From the NCBI GenBank assembly GCA_947644545.1, contig CANRZW010000001.1, positions 62,001 to 126,000 on the forward strand: a DNA stretch of 64,000 nucleotides, read 5' to 3'. This DNA comes from an uncultured Lachnospiraceae bacterium. Lineage in GTDB: Bacteria > Bacillota > Clostridia > Lachnospirales > Lachnospiraceae. This document shows positions 17,488-25,472 of the stretch, piece after piece. Within the stretch, counting starts at the first letter, position 1. Each line of letters opens with the position of its first letter. Made by a program: the position numbers and the translations under genes. Under the pieces are notes generated by a model. It ran no database searches. It saw only the letters and a program-made list of their open reading frames with translations, and was not told the DNA's origin.

Positions 17488-18465
17488 TTATCCAAGATAT
17501 TCCTTATACCAGTCGATCGCCAGCCCGATGCCCTTCTCGAAATCAAACTCCGGATCATATCCCAGAAGTTCTCTCGCTTTGCTGATATCCGCATTGGAAT
17601 CCCGCACGTCTCCCTTGCGGGCCGGCCCGTAATTCGGCTTGACATCCTTGCCCAGCGCCTCGCAAAGATAACGATAGATATCATTCAGGAACAGCCTGCC
17701 GCCGGCGCCGATATTAAACGCCTGCCCGGCCGCCTCGCCGGAGGCCTTACAGGCCCGCAGATTCGCCTCGATCACATTATCGATATAGGTAAAGTCTCTG
17801 GACTGCATTCCGTCGCCATTGATCGTCGGTGTCTCGCCATGCAGAAGCTGCTTGATAAACTTGGGAATCACTGCCGCATACATACCGTTGGGATCCTGCC
17901 TGCGCCCGAATACATTGAAGTAGCGCAGTCCATAAGTGTCCAATCCATACAGCTCCTTGTACAGGCGACCGTACTCCTCGTCCACCTTCTTGGTCAGCGC
18001 ATACGGAGAGATCACGCTTCCTTCCTGCCCCTCTTTCTTCGGCAGTTGAGTGGAATCCCCGTACACCGAAGAACTGGACGCATAGACAAACTTCTTCACC
18101 CCGCATACCCGCGCCGCTTCCATCATGTTAAGCGTTCCGCGGATATTGATCTCCTCATACAGAAGCGGCATCTCTATGCTGCGCGGCACGCTCCCCCACG
18201 CCGCCTGGTTCATCACGTAATCTACGCCCTCCATAGCCTTTTTGCAAGTATCCAGATCCCTGATATCCCCTTTGATGAACGTAAATCTCTCATGCGGGAT
18301 AAGCGGCTCGATATTCTCGTATTTGCCTGTCGACAGATCGTCCAGGCAGCGCACCGTATATCCCATATCAATCAATGCCTCACAGAGATTGGAACCGATG
18401 AAGCCCGCTCCGCCCCCTACCAGAAATACACTATCTTCCGCAAATTTCACATCACGATAACCCAT
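17488..18465 (-). CDS. UDP-N-acetylglucosamine 4-epimerase (WbpP/TviC-like SDR)
   Basis: 325 residues, extended SDR. GGGAGFIGSN binds NAD, DIRD follows, and SSSVYGDS with YALTKK gives the Ser-Tyr-Lys active site. Two extra N-terminal strands (about 15 residues before the Rossmann motif) are typical of WbpP/TviC enzymes that interconvert UDP-GlcNAc/GalNAc or their uronic acids. The dehydrogenase encoded two genes upstream is the TviB-like partner, so the pair should make UDP-GalNAcA. Confidence 0.88.
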   Translation of the reverse strand: MGYRDVKFAEDSVFLVGGGAGFIGSNLCEALIDMGYTVRCLDDLSTGKYENIEPLIPHERFTFIKGDIRDLDTCKKAMEGVDYVMNQAAWGSVPRSIEMPLLYEEINIRGTLNMMEAARVCGVKKFVYASSSSVYGDSTQLPKKEGQEGSVISPYALTKKVDEEYGRLYKELYGLDTYGLRYFNVFGRRQDPNGMYAAVIPKFIKQLLHGETPTINGDGMQSRDFTYIDNVIEANLRACKASGEAAGQAFNIGAGGRLFLNDIYRYLCEALGKDVKPNYGPARKGDVRDSNADISKARELLGYDPEFDFEKGIGLAIDWYKEYLG

Positions 18466-18472
18466 AGTATCT

Positions 18473-19882
18473 TCATGCCTCCTTTTTTGTTTTTCCTCTA
18501 AGCGTCTGTACCCACTCTCTCAACAGCAGAAATCCTGCCATATAGAACAGCGAAAATCCATAGATCATATAACGTGACAAACACATGATGGTGATCGATG
18601 TGGCACAGACATTCGCCGCAATAAACAAAAGCGCGGCTCCCATGACCCATGCAGCGTCGCTTCCCCGTAAACGAACCGCCTGCCACAGGGCAAGCGATAC
18701 CGCTCCCAGATATAGGAGAAACGCCGCCCAGTTGATCAGGGGATGCACCACCGCCACGCTCCTGATAAATCCATAGGTACATAACAGCATATAGTCATAG
18801 AGCCACTGTCCGAAACACGCCGGCAGCAGTTTTGCTAACATCCGGCCCGCCATTTCATCCGACATGCTGCTCTGCTGATAATAATCAACCTTACCCAGAC
18901 CGAAATAATAAGCCGACAGATCCGCCTCCAGCACCTGGAACTTCAAGACATCATGAGAAGATTCCAAATGTTGTACACGTTCCTTGAACGTCTCCCCGCC
19001 GTACCGGTAGTTGGCTCCCAGCGCATCTGCCTCTTCATAGAACCTGTCAAAAAACGCTCTCTCCAGGCTGTCCTTCGCAAATACCATGCCGTCTTCCCTG
19101 TCACAGGCATAGATCACATTCGTCAACGTATTGACCTGTCCATAGGTGTTTCCCATAAAGTACCCGGTAACCGCATAATTATACACATGAACCGTCAAAC
19201 TCCGCAGACCAAAGATCAGCGCCGTCACCAGAATCGGACAGACCAGCGACCGGACCGTTGAAACACCGGACCGCCTCCCTTTCTTTCTCCGTGTGATTAT
19301 CTCCAGGACGGCCTGCACGAGCAGCACCGCCATCCAAAGCAGGATCGTCGTCATCATCTGTCCTCTGGTCATCGATAACAGAAACGCCATGACCAGTCCC
19401 AATACCCGGTCCCTCGTCCTGCGCTCAAACAACATCCTCAGCAGAAAATATACAAAAAACTGAAACAGCGGAATGCACAGCGCTTCGCTCATCACCGAGC
19501 TTTCCAGGAAAATATGCAGTGCAGAGACATATCGCGTCACAAGATGCGGCAGGATCTGCAAAAAAACAAGGAGCAGTTCTTCTAAGAAACACAGCCTGAA
19601 ATGCGCCGCAATATATTCCACCACAATCCAGATCCCGACCGCCGTCAGTATACTCTGCACCGCAGCGGCCGCCATAAGATACCCGTCACCGCAGAGCGCC
19701 CGGAAAAGGGCAAGAAACAAAGGGTACAAAGGTTCCCTGTGTATATGCATGGCAATGTATTGTTCGGAATCATTGTAGACCCCCACACCATAAACCGCAA
19801 GCATACCGAGAAAGAATGCCAGCAGGCCGCCTAAAATACACCATGATCCGATCCGTTTCTTCTTCAATCTTACAATCTCCAA
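18473..19882 (-). CDS. polytopic membrane protein, putative GT-C type
   Basis: 469 residues with about ten hydrophobic segments. The first loop contains YNDSEQYIAMHIHREPLYPLFLALFR, which looks like the acidic first loop and following helix of GT-C/PMT-like proteins, but I cannot assign a named family. It overlaps the dehydrogenase gene by 13 bases and ends eight bases before the epimerase start. A role in polymerisation or side-chain addition outside the membrane is inference. Confidence 0.65.
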   Translation of the reverse strand: MEIVRLKKKRIGSWCILGGLLAFFLGMLAVYGVGVYNDSEQYIAMHIHREPLYPLFLALFRALCGDGYLMAAAAVQSILTAVGIWIVVEYIAAHFRLCFLEELLLVFLQILPHLVTRYVSALHIFLESSVMSEALCIPLFQFFVYFLLRMLFERRTRDRVLGLVMAFLLSMTRGQMMTTILLWMAVLLVQAVLEIITRRKKGRRSGVSTVRSLVCPILVTALIFGLRSLTVHVYNYAVTGYFMGNTYGQVNTLTNVIYACDREDGMVFAKDSLERAFFDRFYEEADALGANYRYGGETFKERVQHLESSHDVLKFQVLEADLSAYYFGLGKVDYYQQSSMSDEMAGRMLAKLLPACFGQWLYDYMLLCTYGFIRSVAVVHPLINWAAFLLYLGAVSLALWQAVRLRGSDAAWVMGAALLFIAANVCATSITIMCLSRYMIYGFSLFYMAGFLLLREWVQTLRGKTKKEA

Positions 19883-21186
19883 TACAGATAATCCTCTGTC
19901 AGATACTCTTTCCTCTCTAACAATCCCTTGATATCCAATAACACCTTCCGTTTATGGGCCGTGCAATAGAAAGCGTCGATCTCTTTCCTGCCAAGCTTTA
20001 AGAAGGCATCGTGAGCCACTGCAATAATCACGGCATCCATATCATGAACCGCTTCCATCGGCTGGAAGGAAATGCCATACAATCTCTCTGCCTCCTCGGC
20101 ATCTGCCGCCGGATCCACCACGACAGGCACGATACCGTACTCGCCCAGCTCCTTATAGATATCGATCACCTTCGTATTTCTCGTATCCGGACAGTTCTCC
20201 TTAAAGGTAAATCCCAGGATCGCCACTCTCGCATGTTTGACCGGGATGCTGACCTTGATCAGGCTCTTGACCAGGCTCTCCGCCACATACCTGCCCATAT
20301 CATCATTGATCCGGCGTCCCGACAATATAATCCGGGAATGGTATCCCAGCTCCTCCGCCTTGTACGTCAGATAATAGGGATCCACGCCGATGCAATGCCC
20401 GCCTACAAGGCCCGGCATGAATTTGAGGAAGTTCCACTTTGTACCGGCCGCCTCCAGCACTGCCTTCGTATCAATCCCCATCCTGTGGAAAATCATCGAA
20501 AGCTCATTCATAAAGGCGATATTGATATCTCTCTGGCTGTTCTCGATCACCTTGGCCGCCTCTGCCACCTTGATGGATTCCGCCCGGTATACCCCGGCCT
20601 CCACTACCAGTTCATAGACCTTCGCAACGACGGCAAGCGTCTCCTCGTCCATGCCGGATACAATCTTCGTGATCGTCTCCAGCCGGTGCACCTTATCGCC
20701 CGGATTGATACGCTCCGGGGAATAGCCGATCTTGAAATCAATCCCGCACCGTAGGCCCGATTCCTCTTCCAGGATCGGAACACAGATCTCCTCCGTCACC
20801 CCCGGATAGACCGTGGACTCAAACACCACCACGGATCCCTTCGTGAGATTCCTGCCCAGGATCCGGCTTGCGCCTTCCACCGGAGATAAGTCCGGCGTAT
20901 GATCATGATTGACGGGCGTCGGCACCGCTACAATATGGAACTTCGCCTCCCGCAGCTTCTCTGCGTCCGCCGTAAACTCCACTGACGTGTTCCGGATCAC
21001 CTCATCCCCCACCTCATTGGTAGGATCGATGCCGTCCTTGTACAGCTGGATCTTTTTCTCGTTCAGGTCAAACCCGATCACCTTGATTTTCCGCGCAAAA
21101 GCGACCGCGATCGGCATTCCCACATACCCCAGGCCCACAAGGGACAGCTTCTCTTCTCCATTTACAATCTTTTCATACAAATCCAT
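19870..21186 (-). CDS. nucleotide sugar dehydrogenase (TviB/WbpA type, UDP-HexNAc 6-dehydrogenase)
   Basis: 438 residues. GLGYVGMPIAVAF binds NAD; the middle domain has NSQRDINIAFMNEL, and GGHCIGVDPYYLT carries the catalytic Cys of two-step UDP-sugar dehydrogenases. The VFESTVYPGVTEE and GYSPERINPGD segments are those of UDP-GlcNAc/ManNAc dehydrogenases rather than UDP-glucose dehydrogenase. With the WbpP-like epimerase it should supply UDP-GalNAcA. RBS is weak but the start matches family length. Confidence 0.9.
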   Translation of the reverse strand: MDLYEKIVNGEEKLSLVGLGYVGMPIAVAFARKIKVIGFDLNEKKIQLYKDGIDPTNEVGDEVIRNTSVEFTADAEKLREAKFHIVAVPTPVNHDHTPDLSPVEGASRILGRNLTKGSVVVFESTVYPGVTEEICVPILEEESGLRCGIDFKIGYSPERINPGDKVHRLETITKIVSGMDEETLAVVAKVYELVVEAGVYRAESIKVAEAAKVIENSQRDINIAFMNELSMIFHRMGIDTKAVLEAAGTKWNFLKFMPGLVGGHCIGVDPYYLTYKAEELGYHSRIILSGRRINDDMGRYVAESLVKSLIKVSIPVKHARVAILGFTFKENCPDTRNTKVIDIYKELGEYGIVPVVVDPAADAEEAERLYGISFQPMEAVHDMDAVIIAVAHDAFLKLGRKEIDAFYCTAHKRKVLLDIKGLLERKEYLTEDYLYWRL

Positions 21187-21207
21187 TATGATACCACTCC
21201 TTTTATC

Positions 21208-22293
21208 TCATCTCCGAAGGATCCGCCTCACCTCATCCATATAGGCCTCGGTGACCAGTCTCCTGTCGAACTCCCGCTCCATCTTCTCCCGTCCTCTGCG
21301 CCCCATGGCGGCTTTCTCTTCGCCCGAAAGCGCAAGCAGCTTCTCCATCGCGCGAATCAGCTCCTGTCCGCTTCCCGGTGTGAATCCGAATCCGGTAACG
21401 CCCTCCTCGAATGCCTCGAGACAGCCGCTGATATTGGAGGCGATGACGGGCCGTCCCGTAGCCGCACCCTCGATCAGCGCATTGGACATCCCCTCATGGA
21501 AAGATGCCACCACGATCGCACCGGCCGCCGCCAGATAAGGATGTACCTCCGTGTGGAACCCGATCTGACGTATAATGCCCTGTCCCTCCAGCTCATTTAG
21601 CATCTCCTGATAATCCTCGTCACAGTACCCCATAATATCAAAGAAAACCCGATCGCTGTGCAGCGCCTTCGCCGCCTCAAGATACTCCAGGATTCCCCGC
21701 TCTTTCATTACCCTGCCCACAAAGAGAAAATGGGTCTCTTCCCCTTCCGGATATGGCTCATAGCGGTGCCGCTCCAGATTCACACCGGAGCCCATGACCA
21801 TGCGCGTCCTTCTCGCCGTGATCCCGAATGACCGGAAGATCCCCCGGTTCTCCTCATTCTGGAAAAAAACACAGGCCGCCTTCTTAAGCCCTGCCCGGTA
21901 CAACGTGATTACCAGCTTCAGCAAGAGTCCCGTCCGGTCAAAGGCGCCGCCCAGTCCGGTGATCGTCGCCATATACGGGATCTTCTTTCGTCCCGCCGCA
22001 AACCCGCCGTAGATATTGGGCTTGATCGTATACGTGATCACCAGATCCGGCTTAAGCCGGCGCATCAAACGGCTGTACGCACGGTACAGCTTCAGATCCT
22101 CCAGCGGATTGATTCCCCTGCGGTTGATCGGCGTCCTGATGATCCGGGCGCCCTCCGCCGCCAGCTCCTTCTCCTTCACCTCGTCCGGCATACTGATATA
22201 TACTTCATGTTCTGCCAGCAATGCCTGCATAAACTCATTGCGGAAGTCGTACAGGCCGCCGGATGAGTTCGTCAGTATCAATACTTTTCCCAT
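21208..22293 (-). CDS. GT4 glycosyltransferase, PglA/WbpT-like
   Basis: 361 residues. ILTNSSGGLYDFRNEFM at the N-terminus and FVGRVMKERGILEYLEAA, then ASFHEGMSNALIEGAATGRP, are characteristic of the PglA/CapM branch of GT4 that add the second sugar (often GalNAc or its uronic acid) to a diacetylbacillosamine- or HexNAc-primed undecaprenyl lipid. Neighbouring genes for a PglC-like priming enzyme, a PglE-like aminotransferase and a PglF-like dehydratase agree. Confidence 0.85.
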   Translation of the reverse strand: MGKVLILTNSSGGLYDFRNEFMQALLAEHEVYISMPDEVKEKELAAEGARIIRTPINRRGINPLEDLKLYRAYSRLMRRLKPDLVITYTIKPNIYGGFAAGRKKIPYMATITGLGGAFDRTGLLLKLVITLYRAGLKKAACVFFQNEENRGIFRSFGITARRTRMVMGSGVNLERHRYEPYPEGEETHFLFVGRVMKERGILEYLEAAKALHSDRVFFDIMGYCDEDYQEMLNELEGQGIIRQIGFHTEVHPYLAAAGAIVVASFHEGMSNALIEGAATGRPVIASNISGCLEAFEEGVTGFGFTPGSGQELIRAMEKLLALSGEEKAAMGRRGREKMEREFDRRLVTEAYMDEVRRILRR

Positions 22294-22356
22294 TGTAATC
22301 TCCAGTCCTCCGACAACAGACCGCTTAATATGGTTCCCTGGACTTAGCCGCAGCTC

Positions 22357-23340
22357 CTATGGCACGATCTCCACGCCGTTCATATCCCGGATCGCGATCT
22401 CATTGTACTTCATCATGCAGACATTCTCCGCATAATCCCCGATACCGGCCTCATTCTCCAGCCCGTCCAGATTGCGCAGGATAGCCGCCGGGATATTGAC
22501 CCCGCAGGCATGGGCGTGAGGATAGCCGCCGCCAAAGCGGGGATTCACTTCCGAAATATAATATCTGCCTTCTATCTCAAACAGATCAATATCGATCACA
22601 CCGCGAAAACCACATGTTTCCACGAAGTTCCGAATCAATTCAAATAATTTCTCATCCCGTACAGACACTGCCTTGTCTGTCTCGCCGGCACGCATTTTTA
22701 TCTTTTTCTTCACAAAGATCGAAGTACATTTGCCGGAGATCATATCGATATACACGTCGGCCCCGTATTCCTGCCCGTCCATGTACTCCTGTATCATCAG
22801 ATCCTCATGCAGACCGTACAGAACCTCGATCTGCCTGCTGCTCTCCACCCTGTTGATATGCAGGCTGGCGCTGCCCCGCACCGGCTTCACAAAGACCGGA
22901 TAAGAGATCTCTCCCTGCTCCACCGCCCGGTAGAACGCCTCCTTCTCCAGATAACACCTGCCGGTAGGGATCTGCATCTTCTGCAGAAGCTCATACATTC
23001 TATACTTATCGAAACAGGTCTCTACCAGATCATAATCCGATAAAATCGGCGTCGTTCCCACCGCCAGGAATCTCTCCCGCTCTTTCGCCAGCAGGCTCAG
23101 TTCCGGATCGATCAGGGAAAGCACACCCGTGATCTTCTCTTTCTTACAGATATCCAGGACCACATCCAGATAATCCGGCGCAGTGATCCTCGGCACCAGA
23201 TAGAACGCATCCGCCTCATAGACCGCCGGCGCCAGGTTGCTGCAGTCCGTGGCAATGACCCGCCCTCTGCCTTCCAATTCCTTCTTAAAGTACTCCACTA
23301 CCTTATTCCGTGTACCGGCGCTCAGAATCAACACATTCAT
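22357..23340 (-). CDS. ATP-grasp ligase (CarB-like)
   Basis: About 328 residues. An N-terminal pre-ATP-grasp Rossmann part (MNVLILSAGTRNKVVEYF) is followed by the ATP-grasp fold: VFVKPVRGSAS, MIQEYMDGQEYGADVY and ISEVNPRFGGGYPHAH, which contain the ATP- and metal-binding residues. Such enzymes join a carboxylate to an amine or activate it as acyl phosphate. Start at 23340 is chosen for GAGGT nine bases upstream and for domain fit; the frame is open earlier. It sits between the PglC-like and PglA-like genes where an amino-sugar acyltransferase (PglD) would be expected. Substrate unknown. Confidence 0.8.
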   Translation of the reverse strand: MNVLILSAGTRNKVVEYFKKELEGRGRVIATDCSNLAPAVYEADAFYLVPRITAPDYLDVVLDICKKEKITGVLSLIDPELSLLAKERERFLAVGTTPILSDYDLVETCFDKYRMYELLQKMQIPTGRCYLEKEAFYRAVEQGEISYPVFVKPVRGSASLHINRVESSRQIEVLYGLHEDLMIQEYMDGQEYGADVYIDMISGKCTSIFVKKKIKMRAGETDKAVSVRDEKLFELIRNFVETCGFRGVIDIDLFEIEGRYYISEVNPRFGGGYPHAHACGVNIPAAILRNLDGLENEAGIGDYAENVCMMKYNEIAIRDMNGVEIVP

Positions 23341-23350
23341 ATTCCGTACC

Positions 23351-24010
23351 TCATTTCTTTTCCGAAACGGCAGACTGCCTGCCTTCCTCCTCGAGCCTCC
23401 TCCGGCGGATCTGGGCGAAGTTCCCCTCCACCGCATTGGTATCCTCGGCCACCTCCTCGGAATGCCCCAGGACCGTCTGCACCGTCATCCACAATACCTT
23501 CACATCCATTCCGAAAGAAAGGTTCTCAACATATTCCACATCTTTCTCAAGTCTTCTGTCCCAGTCCAGGAAATTCCTGCCGCTGACCTGTGCCAGGCCG
23601 GTCAGACCGGGACGCACACTGTGCCGCAGTTTCTCCCTCTCACTGTAATAGGGCAGATAAGATACGAGGAGCGGCCTTGGCCCGATGATGCTCATATCGC
23701 CTTTCAGGATATTGAAAAGCTCCGGCAGCTCGTCTAAACTCGTCGCCCGCAGAAACCTGCCAAATTTTGTCAGCCGCACCGCATCCGGCAGAAGATCCCC
23801 GTTCTCGTCCTTCTCATCCGTCATCGTCCGAAACTTGCACAGCGTAAAGATCCGCTCGTTTTTCCCCGGCCGCTCCTGCCGGAACAACACCGGACTGCCC
23901 AGCTTTACCCGCACCAACACACACAACACCAAAAGCACCGGACTCAGCACAAGGATCCCGCACAAGGAAAGCAAAAGATCCAGACACCTTTTTACACAGT
24001 TCTTATACAT
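23351..24010 (-). CDS. phosphoglycosyl transferase (PglC/WcaJ-type bacterial sugar transferase)
   Basis: 219 residues. One N-terminal re-entrant membrane helix (residues 12-35), then KFRTMTDEKD, LRATSLDELPEL, GDMSIIGPRPL with the catalytic Asp-Glu pair and RPGLTGLAQVSG. This is the small monotopic form that moves a sugar-phosphate to undecaprenyl phosphate, priming the glycan. Length is close to PglC and the neighbours are PglA-, PglE- and PglF-like. The primer sugar is probably an amino-dideoxy sugar derivative. Confidence 0.93.
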   Translation of the reverse strand: MYKNCVKRCLDLLLSLCGILVLSPVLLVLCVLVRVKLGSPVLFRQERPGKNERIFTLCKFRTMTDEKDENGDLLPDAVRLTKFGRFLRATSLDELPELFNILKGDMSIIGPRPLLVSYLPYYSEREKLRHSVRPGLTGLAQVSGRNFLDWDRRLEKDVEYVENLSFGMDVKVLWMTVQTVLGHSEEVAEDTNAVEGNFAQIRRRRLEEEGRQSAVSEKK

Positions 24011-24032
24011 ACCCGTTCTCCAATAATCCCGC

Positions 24033-24272
24033 TTACCTTATCTCTTTGTACAGCGCATAATAGTCTGTCTCCATATTATCCGCATATTTCTCATAGAATT
24101 TCTTCGCGTCATCCAGAGCCTTATTATAGATCCTGTCCCCCAGAATCTCCTGAAAGAACTCCAATATCGTTCCCGTCCCGATGATTCCCAGGTCCAGATC
24201 ATACTCTTCTTTGAAAAAATAAGCTATCTCGTCACAAAGCTGTTTCTTCTCCTGCTCCTCAAACTGATACAT
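24033..24272 (-). CDS. small DUF2164-like protein
   Basis: 79 residues, acidic, no signal or membrane segment. The pattern CDEIAYFFKEEYDLDLG followed by ILGDRIYNKALDDAKKF resembles DUF2164. The ATG at 24272 has AGGGGG seven bases upstream and overlaps the end of the aminotransferase. Function unknown; it is embedded between the PglE-like and PglC-like genes but similar proteins are not known to act in glycan synthesis. Confidence 0.6.
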   Translation of the reverse strand: MYQFEEQEKKQLCDEIAYFFKEEYDLDLGIIGTGTILEFFQEILGDRIYNKALDDAKKFYEKYADNMETDYYALYKEIR

Positions 24273-24274
24273 GG

Positions 24275-25408
24275 CTACCCCCTGAAACACTTCTTCACCG
24301 TGCGGATGATCTCGTCCATATCCTCCGCGGTATTCTTCACATCACTCGGCAGACAGAGCCCTCTGTTGAAAATATCCTCGCCCACACTGCTCCCGTCCGC
24401 ATTGTGCGCCATGAAATCGTATCCCGCAAACACAGGCTGTAAGTGCATCGGTTTCCAGATCGGCCTCGACTCCGCATTGATCCCCTCCAGGGCATCCATC
24501 ACCAGATCGGGCGTCACACCGCAGCCTTCTTCTATCACCATACAGGACAGCCAGCAGTTGGCGTCCCCGTCCGGATTCAGCGGATTCATATGAATCTCCG
24601 GTATATCCTCGAAGGCCTCCTTATACTGTCTGTAAATCTCTTTCTTCCTGGCCTTATGCTCCTCCAGATGCAGAAGCTGCCCTCTGCCGATCCCGGCCGT
24701 GACATTGCTCATCCTGTAATTATAACCGATCTCCGAATGCTGGTAATGTCTGGCCGGATCCCTGGACTGTGTCGCATAGAAAGTCACTTTCTTCGCCGCA
24801 TCCTCCTCGGCCGACACGAACATGCCGCCGCCGGATGTGGTAATGATTTTATTTCCGTTAAAAGAATAAATGCCGTATTTACCAAAAGTACCTGTGTGGC
24901 GTCCTCTGTAAGTACTGCTGAGGGATTCCGCCGCATCTTCTACAAGCGGCGTCTGATGCTCCTCACAGATCGCCATGATCTCATCCAGTTTGGCCGGTGT
25001 GCCGTACAGATGCACGCAGATCACCGCCCTGGGATGAGGATATTTCTCAAATGCCCTGCGCAATGCCGCCGGCGACATGTTCCAGGTATCCGGTTCCGCA
25101 TCGATAAACACGGGATCCCCGTTCTCATACATGATCGGATTGCAGGATGCCGAGAATGTCAGATCCGACACAAACACCTTGTCCCCCTGCCCGACTCCCA
25201 ACATCTTAAGAGCCATATGGATCGCCGCCGTACCTGAACTGAGTGCCGCCGCATACCCACAATCTGTATAAGCCGCCACCTCCTTCTCAAAGGCATTCAC
25301 ATTCGGCCCCAGAGGCGCCACCCAATTCGTGTCGAACGCCTCCTGCACATACTTCTGTTCCTCGCCATGCATGGTGGGGGACGATAAATAGATCCTTTTT
25401 CTGTCCAT
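24275..25408 (-). CDS. PLP aminotransferase, PglE-like (DegT/DnrJ/EryC1)
   Basis: About 377 residues. EDAAESLSSTYRGRHTG and FSFNGNKIITTSGGGM hold the Asp that contacts the pyridine ring and the Schiff-base Lys. The length and the SSPTMHGEEQKYV opening match PglE/LegC-type transaminases that convert a UDP-4-keto-6-deoxy sugar to the 4-amino sugar. Start at 25408 is used because AAAGGAGCG precedes it. The PglF-like dehydratase gene directly upstream supplies the substrate. Confidence 0.9.
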   Translation of the reverse strand: MDRKRIYLSSPTMHGEEQKYVQEAFDTNWVAPLGPNVNAFEKEVAAYTDCGYAAALSSGTAAIHMALKMLGVGQGDKVFVSDLTFSASCNPIMYENGDPVFIDAEPDTWNMSPAALRRAFEKYPHPRAVICVHLYGTPAKLDEIMAICEEHQTPLVEDAAESLSSTYRGRHTGTFGKYGIYSFNGNKIITTSGGGMFVSAEEDAAKKVTFYATQSRDPARHYQHSEIGYNYRMSNVTAGIGRGQLLHLEEHKARKKEIYRQYKEAFEDIPEIHMNPLNPDGDANCWLSCMVIEEGCGVTPDLVMDALEGINAESRPIWKPMHLQPVFAGYDFMAHNADGSSVGEDIFNRGLCLPSDVKNTAEDMDEIIRTVKKCFRG

Positions 25409-25472
25409 AACGATCCCGCTCCTTTCGCAATTATATTCTCCGGCAAATCCTGTCGGGATCTGCCCGCATTGT

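Noticed and set aside
17485-18501. 338-codon plus-strand open frame opposite the epimerase
   Set aside because: Antisense shadow of the WbpP-like gene with skewed composition.
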